64,000 bases of DNA from Ruminococcus sp. (GCA_003521625.1 DPHV01000024.1:521005-585004); one strand, 5' to 3'; shown: positions 42,640 through 51,505, counted from the first letter of the stretch. The notes: generated from the sequence alone by a model not told the origin. A program made the numbers and translations.

Positions 42640-43983
42640 TCACTTGTTTTCCGGTAAACTTCTGTTATCTAATATAACTGAAACTATAAATTCATCATTT
42701 TTTTCCGTAATAATCATATCACCTCCATATTTTTCTGCAATGCTCTTAATGATTGAAATACCTTTTCCATGATTATGCTTATCATTTTTATTGGTAAGCA
42801 ATAAAGGATTTTCTGACAAGACAGATTTGTATATTTTGTTACTGCACTTGATTACAGTATAGAAACCTGTATTCTCTATGCTAAAAAACATTTCTTTATT
42901 TTCTGTATTCTGGCAGGACAAATATGATATAGCATTATCGCAAAGATTTCCTATTATTGAAATAATATCAGAACCATTGCGAAAAATTCTCATATCGTCT
43001 GAAATATTCAATTTAACAGAAATCCCATAAAGTCTTGCCTTTTCAAGTTCAACATTGAGGACAGTATTCAGCAATAAATTATCCGTATTTACAATAGAAC
43101 CCGCCACAGAAAACTTATCCGTCATTTCCTGACAAATCTTGTGAGCTTCGTCATATTTGCCCTTCATTATCAAAGTATCAATACAAGCAACGCTGTTTTT
43201 CATATCGTGTCGTATTTTTGCTGTATTTTCAATCTCTCTGTTGGAATTCATAATATTCTTTTCATACAAATCAGCTCTTTGTTCAGATAACAGCAACTTG
43301 ATACTTATTTGATTATCTCTGTTTATTCTTGCAATCATAAACCAAACCATTGCCGCAACAACAATCATACTGATACAGATTATTGAAAGTAATAAAATTA
43401 AATTAGACCGGTAATTAGTGAGAATTAATATGTAAACCGTTATGTAAATAATAGCCATTGTAAGTAACGGAATTACAATAAAAGCAATAATATTCGAAAC
43501 TTTTTTCAAACTGTACACTTTAGCTTTCGTGCGCCACATGATAAACAAGACTGTTATCATTGTTAAATTCACAAGTCCGACGCATAAGTATCTGAAAATA
43601 CTTGATTGCAAACCGAGTTGTTCCAAAGAAAATCCGGTAACTAACGATGTCAAATACAATAATCCGTATGAAACTATTGTATAGATTAATGAAATAACAA
43701 ACGGAAGTATTATTTTTACTGCATACTCTCCCCTGAGGCAAAGAAAACAATAGGTTTCATACAGCAAAAGGCATATCACCATGTCAAACATAGTAATAAA
43801 CGGGTTGTTGAATGTAAAATATGTGAGTACCGCAAAGTGTATAACAATAAAAGCTACCAAAATTGCAATATTATATTTTCGAGAATATTTACCACCGAAA
43901 AATACAAACAAAAAACCTATAAAATAAATTGACTGTAATAAATTTACAATCAATTCAAAACTATAATTAAACATTTCTGTCAC
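42640..43983 (-). CDS. AgrC-like GHKL histidine kinase
   Basis: A 447-residue sensor with six to seven N-terminal transmembrane helices (about 8-230) and no extracytoplasmic domain, followed by a coiled coil and the GHKL module: KIRHDMKNSVACI holds the phospho-acceptor histidine, IIGNLCDNAISYL the N-box and NHGKGISIIKSIAEKYGGDM the G-box. The layout is that of AgrC/FsrC-like peptide sensors. Its start overlaps the end of the regulator by 17 bases. No agrB or agrD-like peptide gene is found nearby, so the signal is unknown and may come from elsewhere. Confidence 0.9.
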   Translation of the reverse strand: MTEMFNYSFELIVNLLQSIYFIGFLFVFFGGKYSRKYNIAILVAFIVIHFAVLTYFTFNNPFITMFDMVICLLLYETYCFLCLRGEYAVKIILPFVISLIYTIVSYGLLYLTSLVTGFSLEQLGLQSSIFRYLCVGLVNLTMITVLFIMWRTKAKVYSLKKVSNIIAFIVIPLLTMAIIYITVYILILTNYRSNLILLLSIICISMIVVAAMVWFMIARINRDNQISIKLLLSEQRADLYEKNIMNSNREIENTAKIRHDMKNSVACIDTLIMKGKYDEAHKICQEMTDKFSVAGSIVNTDNLLLNTVLNVELEKARLYGISVKLNISDDMRIFRNGSDIISIIGNLCDNAISYLSCQNTENKEMFFSIENTGFYTVIKCSNKIYKSVLSENPLLLTNKNDKHNHGKGISIIKSIAEKYGGDMIITEKNDEFIVSVILDNRSLPENK

Positions 43984-44683
43984 CTAACCACTTAAAATAC
44001 TTTTTCTTGATTTCTTCTCTGTATTTTTTGTTCAAAGGAATACTGATATTATTCTTAAGCATAACACAGTCAGCAGCAATATATTCGATAGCTTTATTAT
44101 TTACAGCATAACCAATATGTGGTCTGACAAATCCGAAAAAGACTACCTTTTCAAATTCTGTGTTCATATCACTTCTGACCTTATAATCTTGCTTATAGGT
44201 ATGATATACAACATAATTTTTGATTTTCTCAAGATAAATAATGTCGCTGATAATCACAGGTATATCTTTTCTTTCCGTATGTAAAATTATAGTATGTTTT
44301 ATTTCATTAAAAGAGTTGTTTATGCGGATTAAACATTCAGGCAAATCAATATCTATCATATTTTTACGAATAAACGAATAAGGAAAACTTTTCAATGCAT
44401 CAAAAACAAGCTCATCGTGGCTTGTAATAAAAACAAAAAAGGGTATTTCAGAATCACCCTTTAATTCATTAATCTTTTTTGCTGTTTCAATACCGTCAAT
44501 CAAAGGCATTTCAATATCAAGAAAAATAAGATGATACTTTTTATAGTATTCCAGTAAATCATAGCCGTTTGAATATTTGTCAATCGTACATTCTATTTTC
44601 ATCTTGTCACAAATCTCTGTGATTTTTTTAATCAGATTTTCAACAAAAACAATTTCATCATCAACAACTGATATATTTAGCAT
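43967..44683 (-). CDS. AgrA-like LytTR response regulator
   Basis: A 238-residue regulator. The receiver starts MLNISVVDDEIVFVENL (acidic pair D8, D9), with the phospho-acceptor in LIFLDIEMPLIDG and Thr in FFVFITSHDELVF. The LytTR domain includes VIISDIIYLEKIKNYVVYHT and VVFFGFVRPHIGYAVN. I chose ATG 44683 because AAGGTGG lies 8 bases before it and the N-terminus then matches the family. The frame extends ten codons further upstream. It is first in the pair with the kinase at 42640. Confidence 0.92.
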   Translation of the reverse strand: MLNISVVDDEIVFVENLIKKITEICDKMKIECTIDKYSNGYDLLEYYKKYHLIFLDIEMPLIDGIETAKKINELKGDSEIPFFVFITSHDELVFDALKSFPYSFIRKNMIDIDLPECLIRINNSFNEIKHTIILHTERKDIPVIISDIIYLEKIKNYVVYHTYKQDYKVRSDMNTEFEKVVFFGFVRPHIGYAVNNKAIEYIAADCVMLKNNISIPLNKKYREEIKKKYFKWLGDRNV

Positions 44684-44812
44684 ATCTATCACCACCTTAT
44701 CAAATTTTAACAAAAAACAATTGTATTTTCAATACAGAAATATAGTAATATTAATTTTCTATGCATATTTATCTAATGCCGAATTAAGAAATTAATAAAT
44801 TCCTTCTGTAAA

Positions 44813-45073
44813 CTATAAATTATTTATAATATACAGCAAACTGCTCTTACCGCCATACTCACGATAACGCTGTTCGGTTTCGATAAGTCCGGCTTTTTTC
44901 AAATCTTTAATAGCTCTGCGGACGGTAGCAGGCGACAGCTTTATGTCGCCTGCTATTGTTTTTACGGAGGGCCAGCATTCGCCGTCTTTGTTTGCTCGGT
45001 CGTGGAGGTAGGTATAGACAGCTACGGCTCGGTGGGGCAAGTCCATTTGATAGAGATAAGTTAATTTACTCAT
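44813..45073 (-). CDS. Helix-turn-helix protein of conjugative-element type
   Basis: An 86-residue DNA-binding protein: YLYQMDLPHRAVAVYTYLHD, GECWPSVKTIAGDIKLSP, ATVRRAIKDLKKAGLIETEQ and a C-terminal strand. A winged helix with WPSxxTIAxxxxLSxxTVRRAIxxLxxxGLI is the pattern of the small replication or regulation proteins in Clostridia integrative conjugative elements and plasmids. It overlaps the end of an upstream gene by 8 bases (ATGAGTAA), but that gene is cut off by the IS3-family element at 45164. Nothing else of the conjugative element remains, so this is an orphan. Confidence 0.8.
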   Translation of the reverse strand: MSKLTYLYQMDLPHRAVAVYTYLHDRANKDGECWPSVKTIAGDIKLSPATVRRAIKDLKKAGLIETEQRYREYGGKSSLLYIINNL

Positions 45074-45163
45074 TATCTTGTACCTCCTGCGGTGGTCGCT
45101 CGGTTCTTATGACTACTTTTCTTTGCTTGTCTGCGTTCTGTTCAACGCTTGAATTTTCGGGTT
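45066..45163 (-). pseudogene. C-terminal fragment of a gene cut by the IS element
   Basis: In the frame overlapping the start of the helix-turn-helix gene, the residues PENSSVEQNADKQRK and VVIRTERPPQEVQDNE end in a stop at 45066-45068. The frame runs into the IS end at 45164. The overlap with the next start codon and the AGGAGG inside the tail show it was a real upstream operon gene. The family is not identifiable from 32 residues. Confidence 0.5.
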
Positions 45164-45227
45164 TGGATATATACTAAAAAAGTGGACAAGTATGATAAAA
45201 TAGAAGACAAACAAAGGAGGAATAAAA

Positions 45228-45515
45228 ATGACAGGAAAGAAAAACAATAAATACAGCAGTGAATTCAAGCAAACAATCGTAAATTTATACCATTCCGGTA
45301 AGTCATATTCGCAAATTCATCAGGAGTATGGCATTTCCCACAGCGCACTGGCAAATTGGATTAAGCAGTATTCAGAGGTTCAGATTGATGATGATACCGT
45401 TTTGACTGCCCAGCAAATCAAAGCACTTCAGAAGAGAAATGCTCAATTAGAGGAGGAAAATTTAATATTAAAAAAAGCCATTGCAATATTCACTCCACAC
45501 TCAGACAAAGATTAG
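45228..45515 (+). CDS. IS3-family transposase OrfA, second copy
   Basis: A 95-residue protein almost identical to that at 27322, with the same helix-turn-helix (SQIHQEYGISHSALANWIK) and leucine zipper (LEEENLILKKAIAIF). It starts at ATG with an AAGGAGG site 6 bases upstream. The two copies differ at the second residue and a few zipper positions. It should be joined to OrfB by -1 frameshifting. Confidence 0.92.
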   Translation: MTGKKNNKYSSEFKQTIVNLYHSGKSYSQIHQEYGISHSALANWIKQYSEVQIDDDTVLTAQQIKALQKRNAQLEEENLILKKAIAIFTPHSDKD

Positions 45516-45574
45516 AAACCGTCAAGCTGCTTTCAAAGGAACATTCCATTTCTACACTATGTCGTGTTCTCAAA

Positions 45575-46545
45575 GTGAATCGCAGCACTTACTATAAATT
45601 CCTTAATCACCAAGAATCCAACAGAGCAAAGGAAAATGCTTACATACGCAGCTGTATTCTTACTTTGTATGCAAAGTACAAAAAGCGTCTTGGTGCTGCA
45701 AAAATGAGGATTTGTCTTAAGAATGAATATTGCATCAACATTAGCGCCGGCAGAGTGTACCGCCTGATGAAATCAATGTCATTGCCAAAAATGAGTACTG
45801 TAAAGCCATTTATTCATAAATCAAAATCAGTTTCTGATGAACCTTGTAAAAATATTCTTAAGCAGGAGTTTAATCAATCTGAGCCTAATATTGTGTGGGT
45901 ATGTGATTTTACATATATCAGAGCCGGTGGAAGATTTTACTATTTGTGTGCAATTCTCGACTTGTTTTCAAGGAAAGTAATTGCTTACAAATTATCAAAT
46001 AAAATTGACACGCAGCTCGCCATTGATACCGTTAATCTTGCAGTTGCTGGCAGAGGAACATCAGAAGGCATTATTTTTCATACTGACCGAGGCTGTCAGT
46101 TTACTGCAAAGAAGTTCAGGAAGCATTTAGGGAAACACTGAATAAATCACATCATAAGATTGTTTGCACATCTTGCTTGCATATTTCCCGTCAGCCTGCC
46201 CAAAAAATCCTCGTAATGCGTCAGCATTACTGCGGTTTATTTGTGCAACCTGACGAAAAATCTGACGGCGCAATATGCACAAACGATTTAATCAGTGTTT
46301 CCTTAGATAATCTTAATATGGTTCAATCATTTTCTGCAAAAGGACATCCATATGACAATGCTGTTATGGAATGCTTTTTCAAATATTTGAAAAAGGAAGA
46401 AACTGACAGAAAATCATATTGTTCTTTTCAAGAATTATCACTTAGTCTTTTTGAATACATCAATGGTTTTTACAACCCTTTAAGACCTCATTCTCATAAC
46501 AACGGCTTGTCTCCTAATCAAGCTGAACATTATTTTTTTATTTAA
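45575..46545 (+). pseudogene. IS3-family transposase OrfB disrupted by a MITE
   Basis: The 5' part (to 46130) encodes the HTH_21-like region, then the rve core: VWVCDFTYIRAGGRFYYLCA with the first Asp, AILDLFSRKVIAYKLSN, and IIFHTDRGCQFTAKKF with the second Asp. After codon HL a 176-bp insertion shifts the frame and stops it at 46141. Removing the MITE plus one TTAG restores HLDNLNMVQSFSAKGHPYDN, AVMECFFKYLKKEE with the catalytic Glu, and an end at 46545. The residues and frame fit exactly, so the enzyme was intact before the MITE landed. Confidence 0.93.
46131..46302. repeat. 172-bp MITE with 4-bp TTAG target duplication
   Basis: The ends GGAAACACTGAATAAATCA and, inverted, GGAAACACTGATTAAATCG form 19-bp terminal repeats with two mismatches. 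TTAG stands on both sides (46127-46130 and 46303-46306). The interior is an imperfect full-length palindrome with the core GTAATGCgtcaGCATTAC. It encodes no protein. Excising it with one TTAG exactly restores the host transposase. A 4-bp YTAR duplication is known for IS5-family transposases, which may mobilise it in trans. This is inferred. Confidence 0.92.
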
Positions 46546-46585
46546 TTTTCCTGTTTTTTCTGTCCACTTTATTGACTATAGTCCA

Positions 46586-47846
46586 CCTTGTTCCTTACCC
46601 TGATTTTATCCCTTTTCCTGCTGCTGGCAGCTTACGGCAGACAGCGTGACAAATGGAAAAAATATCTGCATCTGTCCGTATTTCTGTTCTTTCTTATCTT
46701 ATTGTCAGTGTTAGCAGATGCTTTTTCACGGATAACCGAAGGATTGGAGTACAAGATTGGCTGCCTCTCCCTATGTGGCTGCTTTGGTGCATCACATTTG
46801 CGGCAGATTTTTTGATGATATGGGATATTGCAGGGCTGTGGAGATTAAGGAGACAGTCGCTTAGTCGAGATTCAATCAAACAGGCTCTGGATATGCTGCC
46901 AAGCGGCATATGCTATTTCACACCGTCCGGGAGCGTTAAGCTGTGTAACAGGCAAATGGATAATTTATTCCGCACGATTGCACAGAGTGATCTCCAAACG
47001 CTTGCAGAACTGCAGGACGCTCTGTCAGACTGCGATGCGTGCAGCGGAGTAATCCGGCTCTCTCAGGAGAGGCAGACCTATCTTTTCCCTGACGGCAAAG
47101 CCTGGCGTTACCGACAGACCGAGGTGAAAGCCGAGGACGGCGTTGTGTATACGGAAGCCGTATTTTCGGATATCACTGAGCTGTACAATAAAAATCTTGA
47201 GCTGAAAGTGCAGATCAAGCGGCTGAATGCCATTTCCCGAGAATTAAAATGGCTTTCCGACAGCGGCAGATACGAGCTGGTCACCAGTCTTAACGGAGCG
47301 GATATTGCTATTTTGAAATGCTGTCAGCAGCACATTGACCTGATTTTAATGGACGTCTGCACTTTGGGTAATAAAGACGGAATTGAAGCTGCCGCAGAAA
47401 TCAAGGCGAAGTTTCCGAACATCAGGATTGTCATTGTCACATCAATGTTTGAGGTGAGCTACCTTGAACGTGCCAGAGCAGCCGGGGTTGACAGCTTCTG
47501 GTATAAGGATATCAGTCCGGACGCGTTGATTGATGTGATTGACCGGACAATGGCGGGCGAGCATCTTTTTCCGAACGAAACGCCAAAGGTGAAATTAGGA
47601 CTTGCCGAAAGTACGGAGCTGACGGCAAAGGAGATCGAGGTACTGCGGCTTATCTGCGACGGATTGGAATACGATGAAATAGCCGAGAAGCTGGATATTG
47701 CGGAAAGAACCGTCAAATACCATGTTTCTAACATTTTATCAAAAACCGGATATGCCAACAGAACCCGGCTTGCCATAGCAGTAACAAACAAGAAATTTAT
47801 TGTTCCGAGCATCCCCGAAGAGCAGGAGTTTTCCACAACCGAATAA
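46586..47846 (+). pseudogene. Wrecked kinase-regulator fusion of locus B
   Basis: The segment is the homologue of the locus A kinase and regulator, damaged three ways. The 5' end is cut by the IS element. A frameshift near 46750 separates the first helices (TLFLTLILSLFLLLAAYGRQ) from the rest. And an in-frame deletion joins the kinase PAS/coiled-coil part (SIKQALDMLPSGICYFTPSG ... NAISRELKWL) directly to a receiver that lacks its first 20 or so residues and acidic pair (GADIAILKCC, LILMDVC). The LuxR domain (LTAKEIEVLRLICDGLEYDE, ERTVKYHVSNIL) is complete. The piece from 46653 is an open 397-codon frame and might yield a constitutive DNA-binding protein. It ends before a good terminator. Confidence 0.8.
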
Positions 47847-47866
47847 CCGAAACATTTTAAGTTTAT

Positions 47867-47897
47867 CCCGACTTCTTTTGGAGTCGGGTGTTTTTTT
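47867..47897 (+). terminator. Terminator after the locus B fusion gene
   Basis: CCCGACT and AGTCGGG form a 7-bp stem with an 8-base loop, followed by TGTTTTTTT. It isolates promoter P4 from upstream transcription. Confidence 0.85.
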
Positions 47898-47925
47898 GCA
47901 AATTTTTTTGAAAAAATTGCTCAAA

Positions 47926-47970
47926 CCTGTACTTTGGTACATTGTGCAAACGAAAAAAATCTGTTACAAT
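47926..47970 (+). promoter_or_regulatory. Promoter P4 with shared box
   Basis: The palindromic box TGTACTTTGGTACA (47928-47941) overlaps the start of TTGTGC (-35, 47942-47947). A 17-base spacer leads to TACAAT (-10, 47965-47970). The box to -10 distance (24 bases) equals that in P2 and P3. The -10 lies about 55 bases before the pseudo-receiver ATG, which has GGAGGTG. Confidence 0.7.
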
Positions 47971-48024
47971 AATCATGGTATAAATCTGTGCTGTCGATTT
48001 TAATTATGAAACGGAGGTGATTTT

Positions 48025-48408
48025 ATGCGGAGAGTTGTTGTTGATATGCAAAATGCTTTGTTTGCCGACGCCATTGCAACTGCTTTGCGGAATTTTGATT
48101 CGGATTTTGAGGTTTTTCCGAGTGAAAGCCCCGACAAAACAGCGGATATGTGCGCCGATACACAAGCGAATGTTCTGATTATGGAGGTCACAGCCTACAC
48201 ACCGTGGAAAATTGAAGAGCGAATGAAAATCCGTGACGAAGTAAAATCATATTGTCCCGATTGTAAAATCGTTCTCGTGGTAGATGAAAATACCGAGAAA
48301 AAATTAGCCGATAAGGTTCGCCGAGCGAAAAAAGACGGACTTATCGACAATTTCCTTTACGGCTCTGTGTCTTCCACCTATTTGTCGGCGGTTATTGATA
48401 CTCTCTGA
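48025..48408 (+). CDS. Stand-alone pseudo-receiver protein (locus B)
   Basis: A 127-residue receiver-like domain with no output domain, paralogous to that at 16815. Shared stretches are ANVLIMEV/ADILLLDV, CKIVLVVDEN/CKIVMLCDEN and RRAKKDGLIDNFLYGS/NAKKDGLIDAFFYSS. The phospho-acceptor aspartate is replaced by Glu, the acidic pair is missing and the conserved Lys is Gly. Phosphorylation is therefore not expected. Glu might mimic a permanently active state, but this is speculative. It is the first gene behind P4, and the dockerin protein follows after 52 bases, the same order as in locus A. Confidence 0.75.
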   Translation: MRRVVVDMQNALFADAIATALRNFDSDFEVFPSESPDKTADMCADTQANVLIMEVTAYTPWKIEERMKIRDEVKSYCPDCKIVLVVDENTEKKLADKVRRAKKDGLIDNFLYGSVSSTYLSAVIDTL

Positions 48409-48460
48409 TAAAACAGAGAAGAACACAGAAACATAAATAATACTTTTGAGGTGAATTTTT

Positions 48461-51400
48461 ATGAAAACAAAAATAACAAAAAGAGTAATAAGCATATGCC
48501 TTAGCTTGCTTATCTGTATTTCCGCTTTGCCGCTTTCAATGCTTTCGGCAAGTGCGGCTGAATACGATATAACTATCCGCAATGTAGTATACCCTCGCCC
48601 CGGTGCTGTACCGCAAGCTGATATTAAAAAAGAAAGCGTCAGTCAATATAATCTCTACGGCTGGGCTTGGATGGGCAGTGACGATACGGTGGCTATGGGA
48701 CCCGACGAAAAGTTTAAAGATTTTTTTTCTTTGGTTTTAGGTAGTTCGGGTGACTTCTACTATGAATTAGATACCTTCACCGACACCGTAAGCTACAACT
48801 TGTCGCTTATGTTTGTTCTCAAGGACAAAATTGTTATTTCCGGAGTCGAATGTGATGTAGTCTTCTATGATGAAAACAACACTGTGCGGGGAGTAACTCA
48901 GGGTATGTTTCTGCCCGTAAAATACGCAAGAACATATGCAGAGGAAGCGGGTATAGCTTTACCGGAAGACCTGACCGATAATGATACTATTATGGTATGT
49001 TCGACAAGCAGTATGATGTGTTGTCCTGAAGACCATATTCATATACAAGGTCAATATAGTTATGACGACAACGGTCATTGGCGTGAATGTACTGTATGCG
49101 GTGAAAAAATATTTGACTCTGAAGGCGAGCACCGCAAATATTGCACAAGAACTGAAAGCTGGACTTGTATTAATCAGGCTACTGCAAGTAAAGAGGGAGA
49201 ATATGTAAAACAATGCTCTAACTGCTCGTATGTTATGGAGAGAATAACAGTTCCGAAAACAGGGGAACAAACAGTCGTAACTACTTATGACGAATTGAGA
49301 AATGCTCTTGCAAAGGGCGGCAAGCAGTGGATTAAGCTTGATTTTCCCGGTAAAACCTTTAAACAGGAGGACTTCAAGCATGATTACACTCTTTGTTTAG
49401 ATGACCCTGACGCTGACATTACAATAGACCTAAACAACTGCATTCTGGAAAGAAAAACATTGTACGACAATAGACTTTTTGAAATCAAGCAGGGAAAGCT
49501 CAGACTGTGGCAGAAGGACGGAAACGGTATAGATAGTTCTGTTAATTTCAAATATAATTTTTCTTTTGATACCGGCAACGGCGAAGCAGTGTTTTATGTT
49601 GCCGACTCAGGAAGTCTTATATTGACTAACGTTCATTCTCTGTCACCGGGTTCAGATGACATAGGTACTTTTACTTATGCTTTTCCGATTGTAAAATCAA
49701 GCGGAAACCTCCGCATTGACAGCGGTATATATTACTCCTATAATGAAACCCCTGCTGTTGAAATTGACGGAGGTACAGCGGTTATTAACGGCGGATATTT
49801 TAAATCAACCTATTACAAAAGCTCAGCCGTAAAAATCACAGCCCCGGACAAAGAAAAAACTACTGTCGAAATTAACTATGGTAATTTCGGCGCACTCAAC
49901 ACGGCAGTTTATATGGATAGAGATACCGTTGTCACAATAAACGGCGGTAACTTCGAATATAAGGATACGGACAGAAATTTATATCAGAAATACGCTTTGT
50001 ATGCATATGATGCGGATTTAACAATAAACGGCGGTTATTTCTACGGTTCATTAAATGCATTAGATGCAAGAGGACTTCATTCACTTAATATTTCAAACGG
50101 ATATTTCAAATTGTATAATCAAACCGAAGACGGCAATTTGGCGGCAGTTTACTTGGGCGGTGATTATAGCACTAATACTATAATTTCCGGAGGAAGATAT
50201 TATGGAAATAAAGGAATTGAATTCAGTTCAAAAACTGATTTTTCAAAAATTATTCCCAAAGGCTGCTATGTGACAGATGATGATACCGGTTTAGTTATTG
50301 ACCATAACATCACCGATTATTCGCTCGGAGGCTCTATTGATATATTTGCTAAAAGACCGAGAATCACAACACAGCCGTCAGGCGGACATTCCTCTGTTAT
50401 GGGTGACGCAATTGTTCTGAACACAGCCGCAGATAATGCAAACGAGTACATATGGCACGTTATAGACGAAGACGGACATGAGCTTTCGTGGAGCTATCTT
50501 TCAAACAACGGCTATGCAAATCCGGCTACATCCGAAGGAGGAAAAAAGCTTTTCCTTTACGGTGTGTCCGACTGGATGACAGGCAAGCGAGTTTATTGCG
50601 TTGCAAAAGGCTACGGCGGAACTGTTAAGTCGGATATAGTTACTCTGTCTGTAGATAAGGTAGTAAAATACTGTAGGGATATGTATTTTGACAACTTCGA
50701 CGAAATATGGAATCACAAGACAGTCGGAGATTATAAAACTGTAAAAACCGATACAAACGCTCCTTACACGATTACAGAGGTAAGATGGCAGCTTTTCAAC
50801 AAGGTTCTCTCTGATGATTTTGAATTTAATAGCGGAGATACTATTGCACTTCTCATCGGACTTGCTCCAAAGGAAGGCTATGAGCTTTATGTGACATCAG
50901 GCTGTATAAACGGAATTAACAGTGTCGATGCGTTCCATATGACAGACGGCAGACAGTACTTGCAGTTTGAAATCAACATAACTGCTCCCGACGAATACAA
51001 AACTCAGAACATTGAGCTTTCGGTTGCAGAGCCTGTTGCAGGCGAAAAGCCGTCAACAACGGCAAAATGCACCTCGGGATATGCAATCCCCGAAACACCC
51101 TCGTGGACTCCTGCCGATACAACCTTCAAGAGCGGTACGCAGTACACGGTAAAAATCCCCGTAAAAGCCGAGTATGAATGGGGAGATATTTCAACAGTAA
51201 CCGCAAAGGTAAACGGTAAGGACGCAAAATTTGTTGCGGAATATAAAGGCGGAAAGCAATATGCTTATTACGTTGAATATACCTTTGATGCAACTAAGGA
51301 TTATCTGCTCGGCGACGTAAACGGTGACGGAAAGGTAACTATAGTTGACGCAACGCTTATTCAAAAGTATATTGCAGGACTTGTGACCTTTAGCAGTACT

Positions 51401-51499
51401 CAACTGGCGGCTGGTGACGTAAACGGTGACGGAAGCATAACCGTAGCCGACGCCACCCAGATTCAGAAGTACATCGCAGGTCTGATTGATAAGTTTTGA
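48461..51499 (+). CDS. Secreted dockerin protein with beta-helix-like region (locus B)
   Basis: A 1012-residue secreted protein. The signal peptide (1-31) ends ASAAEYD. Residues 35-180 are a beta domain, then a Cys/His-rich segment follows (CCPEDHIHIQGQYSYDDNGH, CTVCGEKIFD, CSNCSYVME) resembling the HxHxxxxW..C..CG repeats of Clostridia surface proteins. A right-handed beta-helix-like region comes next (about 290-610; INGGYFKS, INGGNFEY, INGGYFYGS, ISNGYFKLY), then Ig-like segments and a PVAGEKPST repeat near 862. The C-terminal dockerin has two loops, GDVNGDGKVTIVDAT and GDVNGDGSITVADAT. It is the counterpart of the protein at 13546. No catalytic domain is recognised. Probably a cohesin-bound structural or binding protein. 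Confidence 0.87.
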   Translation: MKTKITKRVISICLSLLICISALPLSMLSASAAEYDITIRNVVYPRPGAVPQADIKKESVSQYNLYGWAWMGSDDTVAMGPDEKFKDFFSLVLGSSGDFYYELDTFTDTVSYNLSLMFVLKDKIVISGVECDVVFYDENNTVRGVTQGMFLPVKYARTYAEEAGIALPEDLTDNDTIMVCSTSSMMCCPEDHIHIQGQYSYDDNGHWRECTVCGEKIFDSEGEHRKYCTRTESWTCINQATASKEGEYVKQCSNCSYVMERITVPKTGEQTVVTTYDELRNALAKGGKQWIKLDFPGKTFKQEDFKHDYTLCLDDPDADITIDLNNCILERKTLYDNRLFEIKQGKLRLWQKDGNGIDSSVNFKYNFSFDTGNGEAVFYVADSGSLILTNVHSLSPGSDDIGTFTYAFPIVKSSGNLRIDSGIYYSYNETPAVEIDGGTAVINGGYFKSTYYKSSAVKITAPDKEKTTVEINYGNFGALNTAVYMDRDTVVTINGGNFEYKDTDRNLYQKYALYAYDADLTINGGYFYGSLNALDARGLHSLNISNGYFKLYNQTEDGNLAAVYLGGDYSTNTIISGGRYYGNKGIEFSSKTDFSKIIPKGCYVTDDDTGLVIDHNITDYSLGGSIDIFAKRPRITTQPSGGHSSVMGDAIVLNTAADNANEYIWHVIDEDGHELSWSYLSNNGYANPATSEGGKKLFLYGVSDWMTGKRVYCVAKGYGGTVKSDIVTLSVDKVVKYCRDMYFDNFDEIWNHKTVGDYKTVKTDTNAPYTITEVRWQLFNKVLSDDFEFNSGDTIALLIGLAPKEGYELYVTSGCINGINSVDAFHMTDGRQYLQFEINITAPDEYKTQNIELSVAEPVAGEKPSTTAKCTSGYAIPETPSWTPADTTFKSGTQYTVKIPVKAEYEWGDISTVTAKVNGKDAKFVAEYKGGKQYAYYVEYTFDATKDYLLGDVNGDGKVTIVDATLIQKYIAGLVTFSSTQLAAGDVNGDGSITVADATQIQKYIAGLIDKF

Positions 51500-51505
51500 T
51501 AACAA

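Larger units (their letters stand above)
45164..46585 (+). mobile_element. IS3-family (IS150-like) insertion sequence with MITE inside
   Basis: The ends TGGATATATACTAAAAAAGTG and, inverted, TGGACTATAGTCAATAAAGTG are imperfect terminal repeats. The element carries orfA, the A7 slippage site and orfB with a DDE core. Length is 1422 bp including a 176-bp MITE insertion, so about 1246 bp originally. No target duplication is seen at its ends. The left flank is conjugative-element DNA and the right flank is the locus B kinase, which suggests a recombination between copies. Confidence 0.9.
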
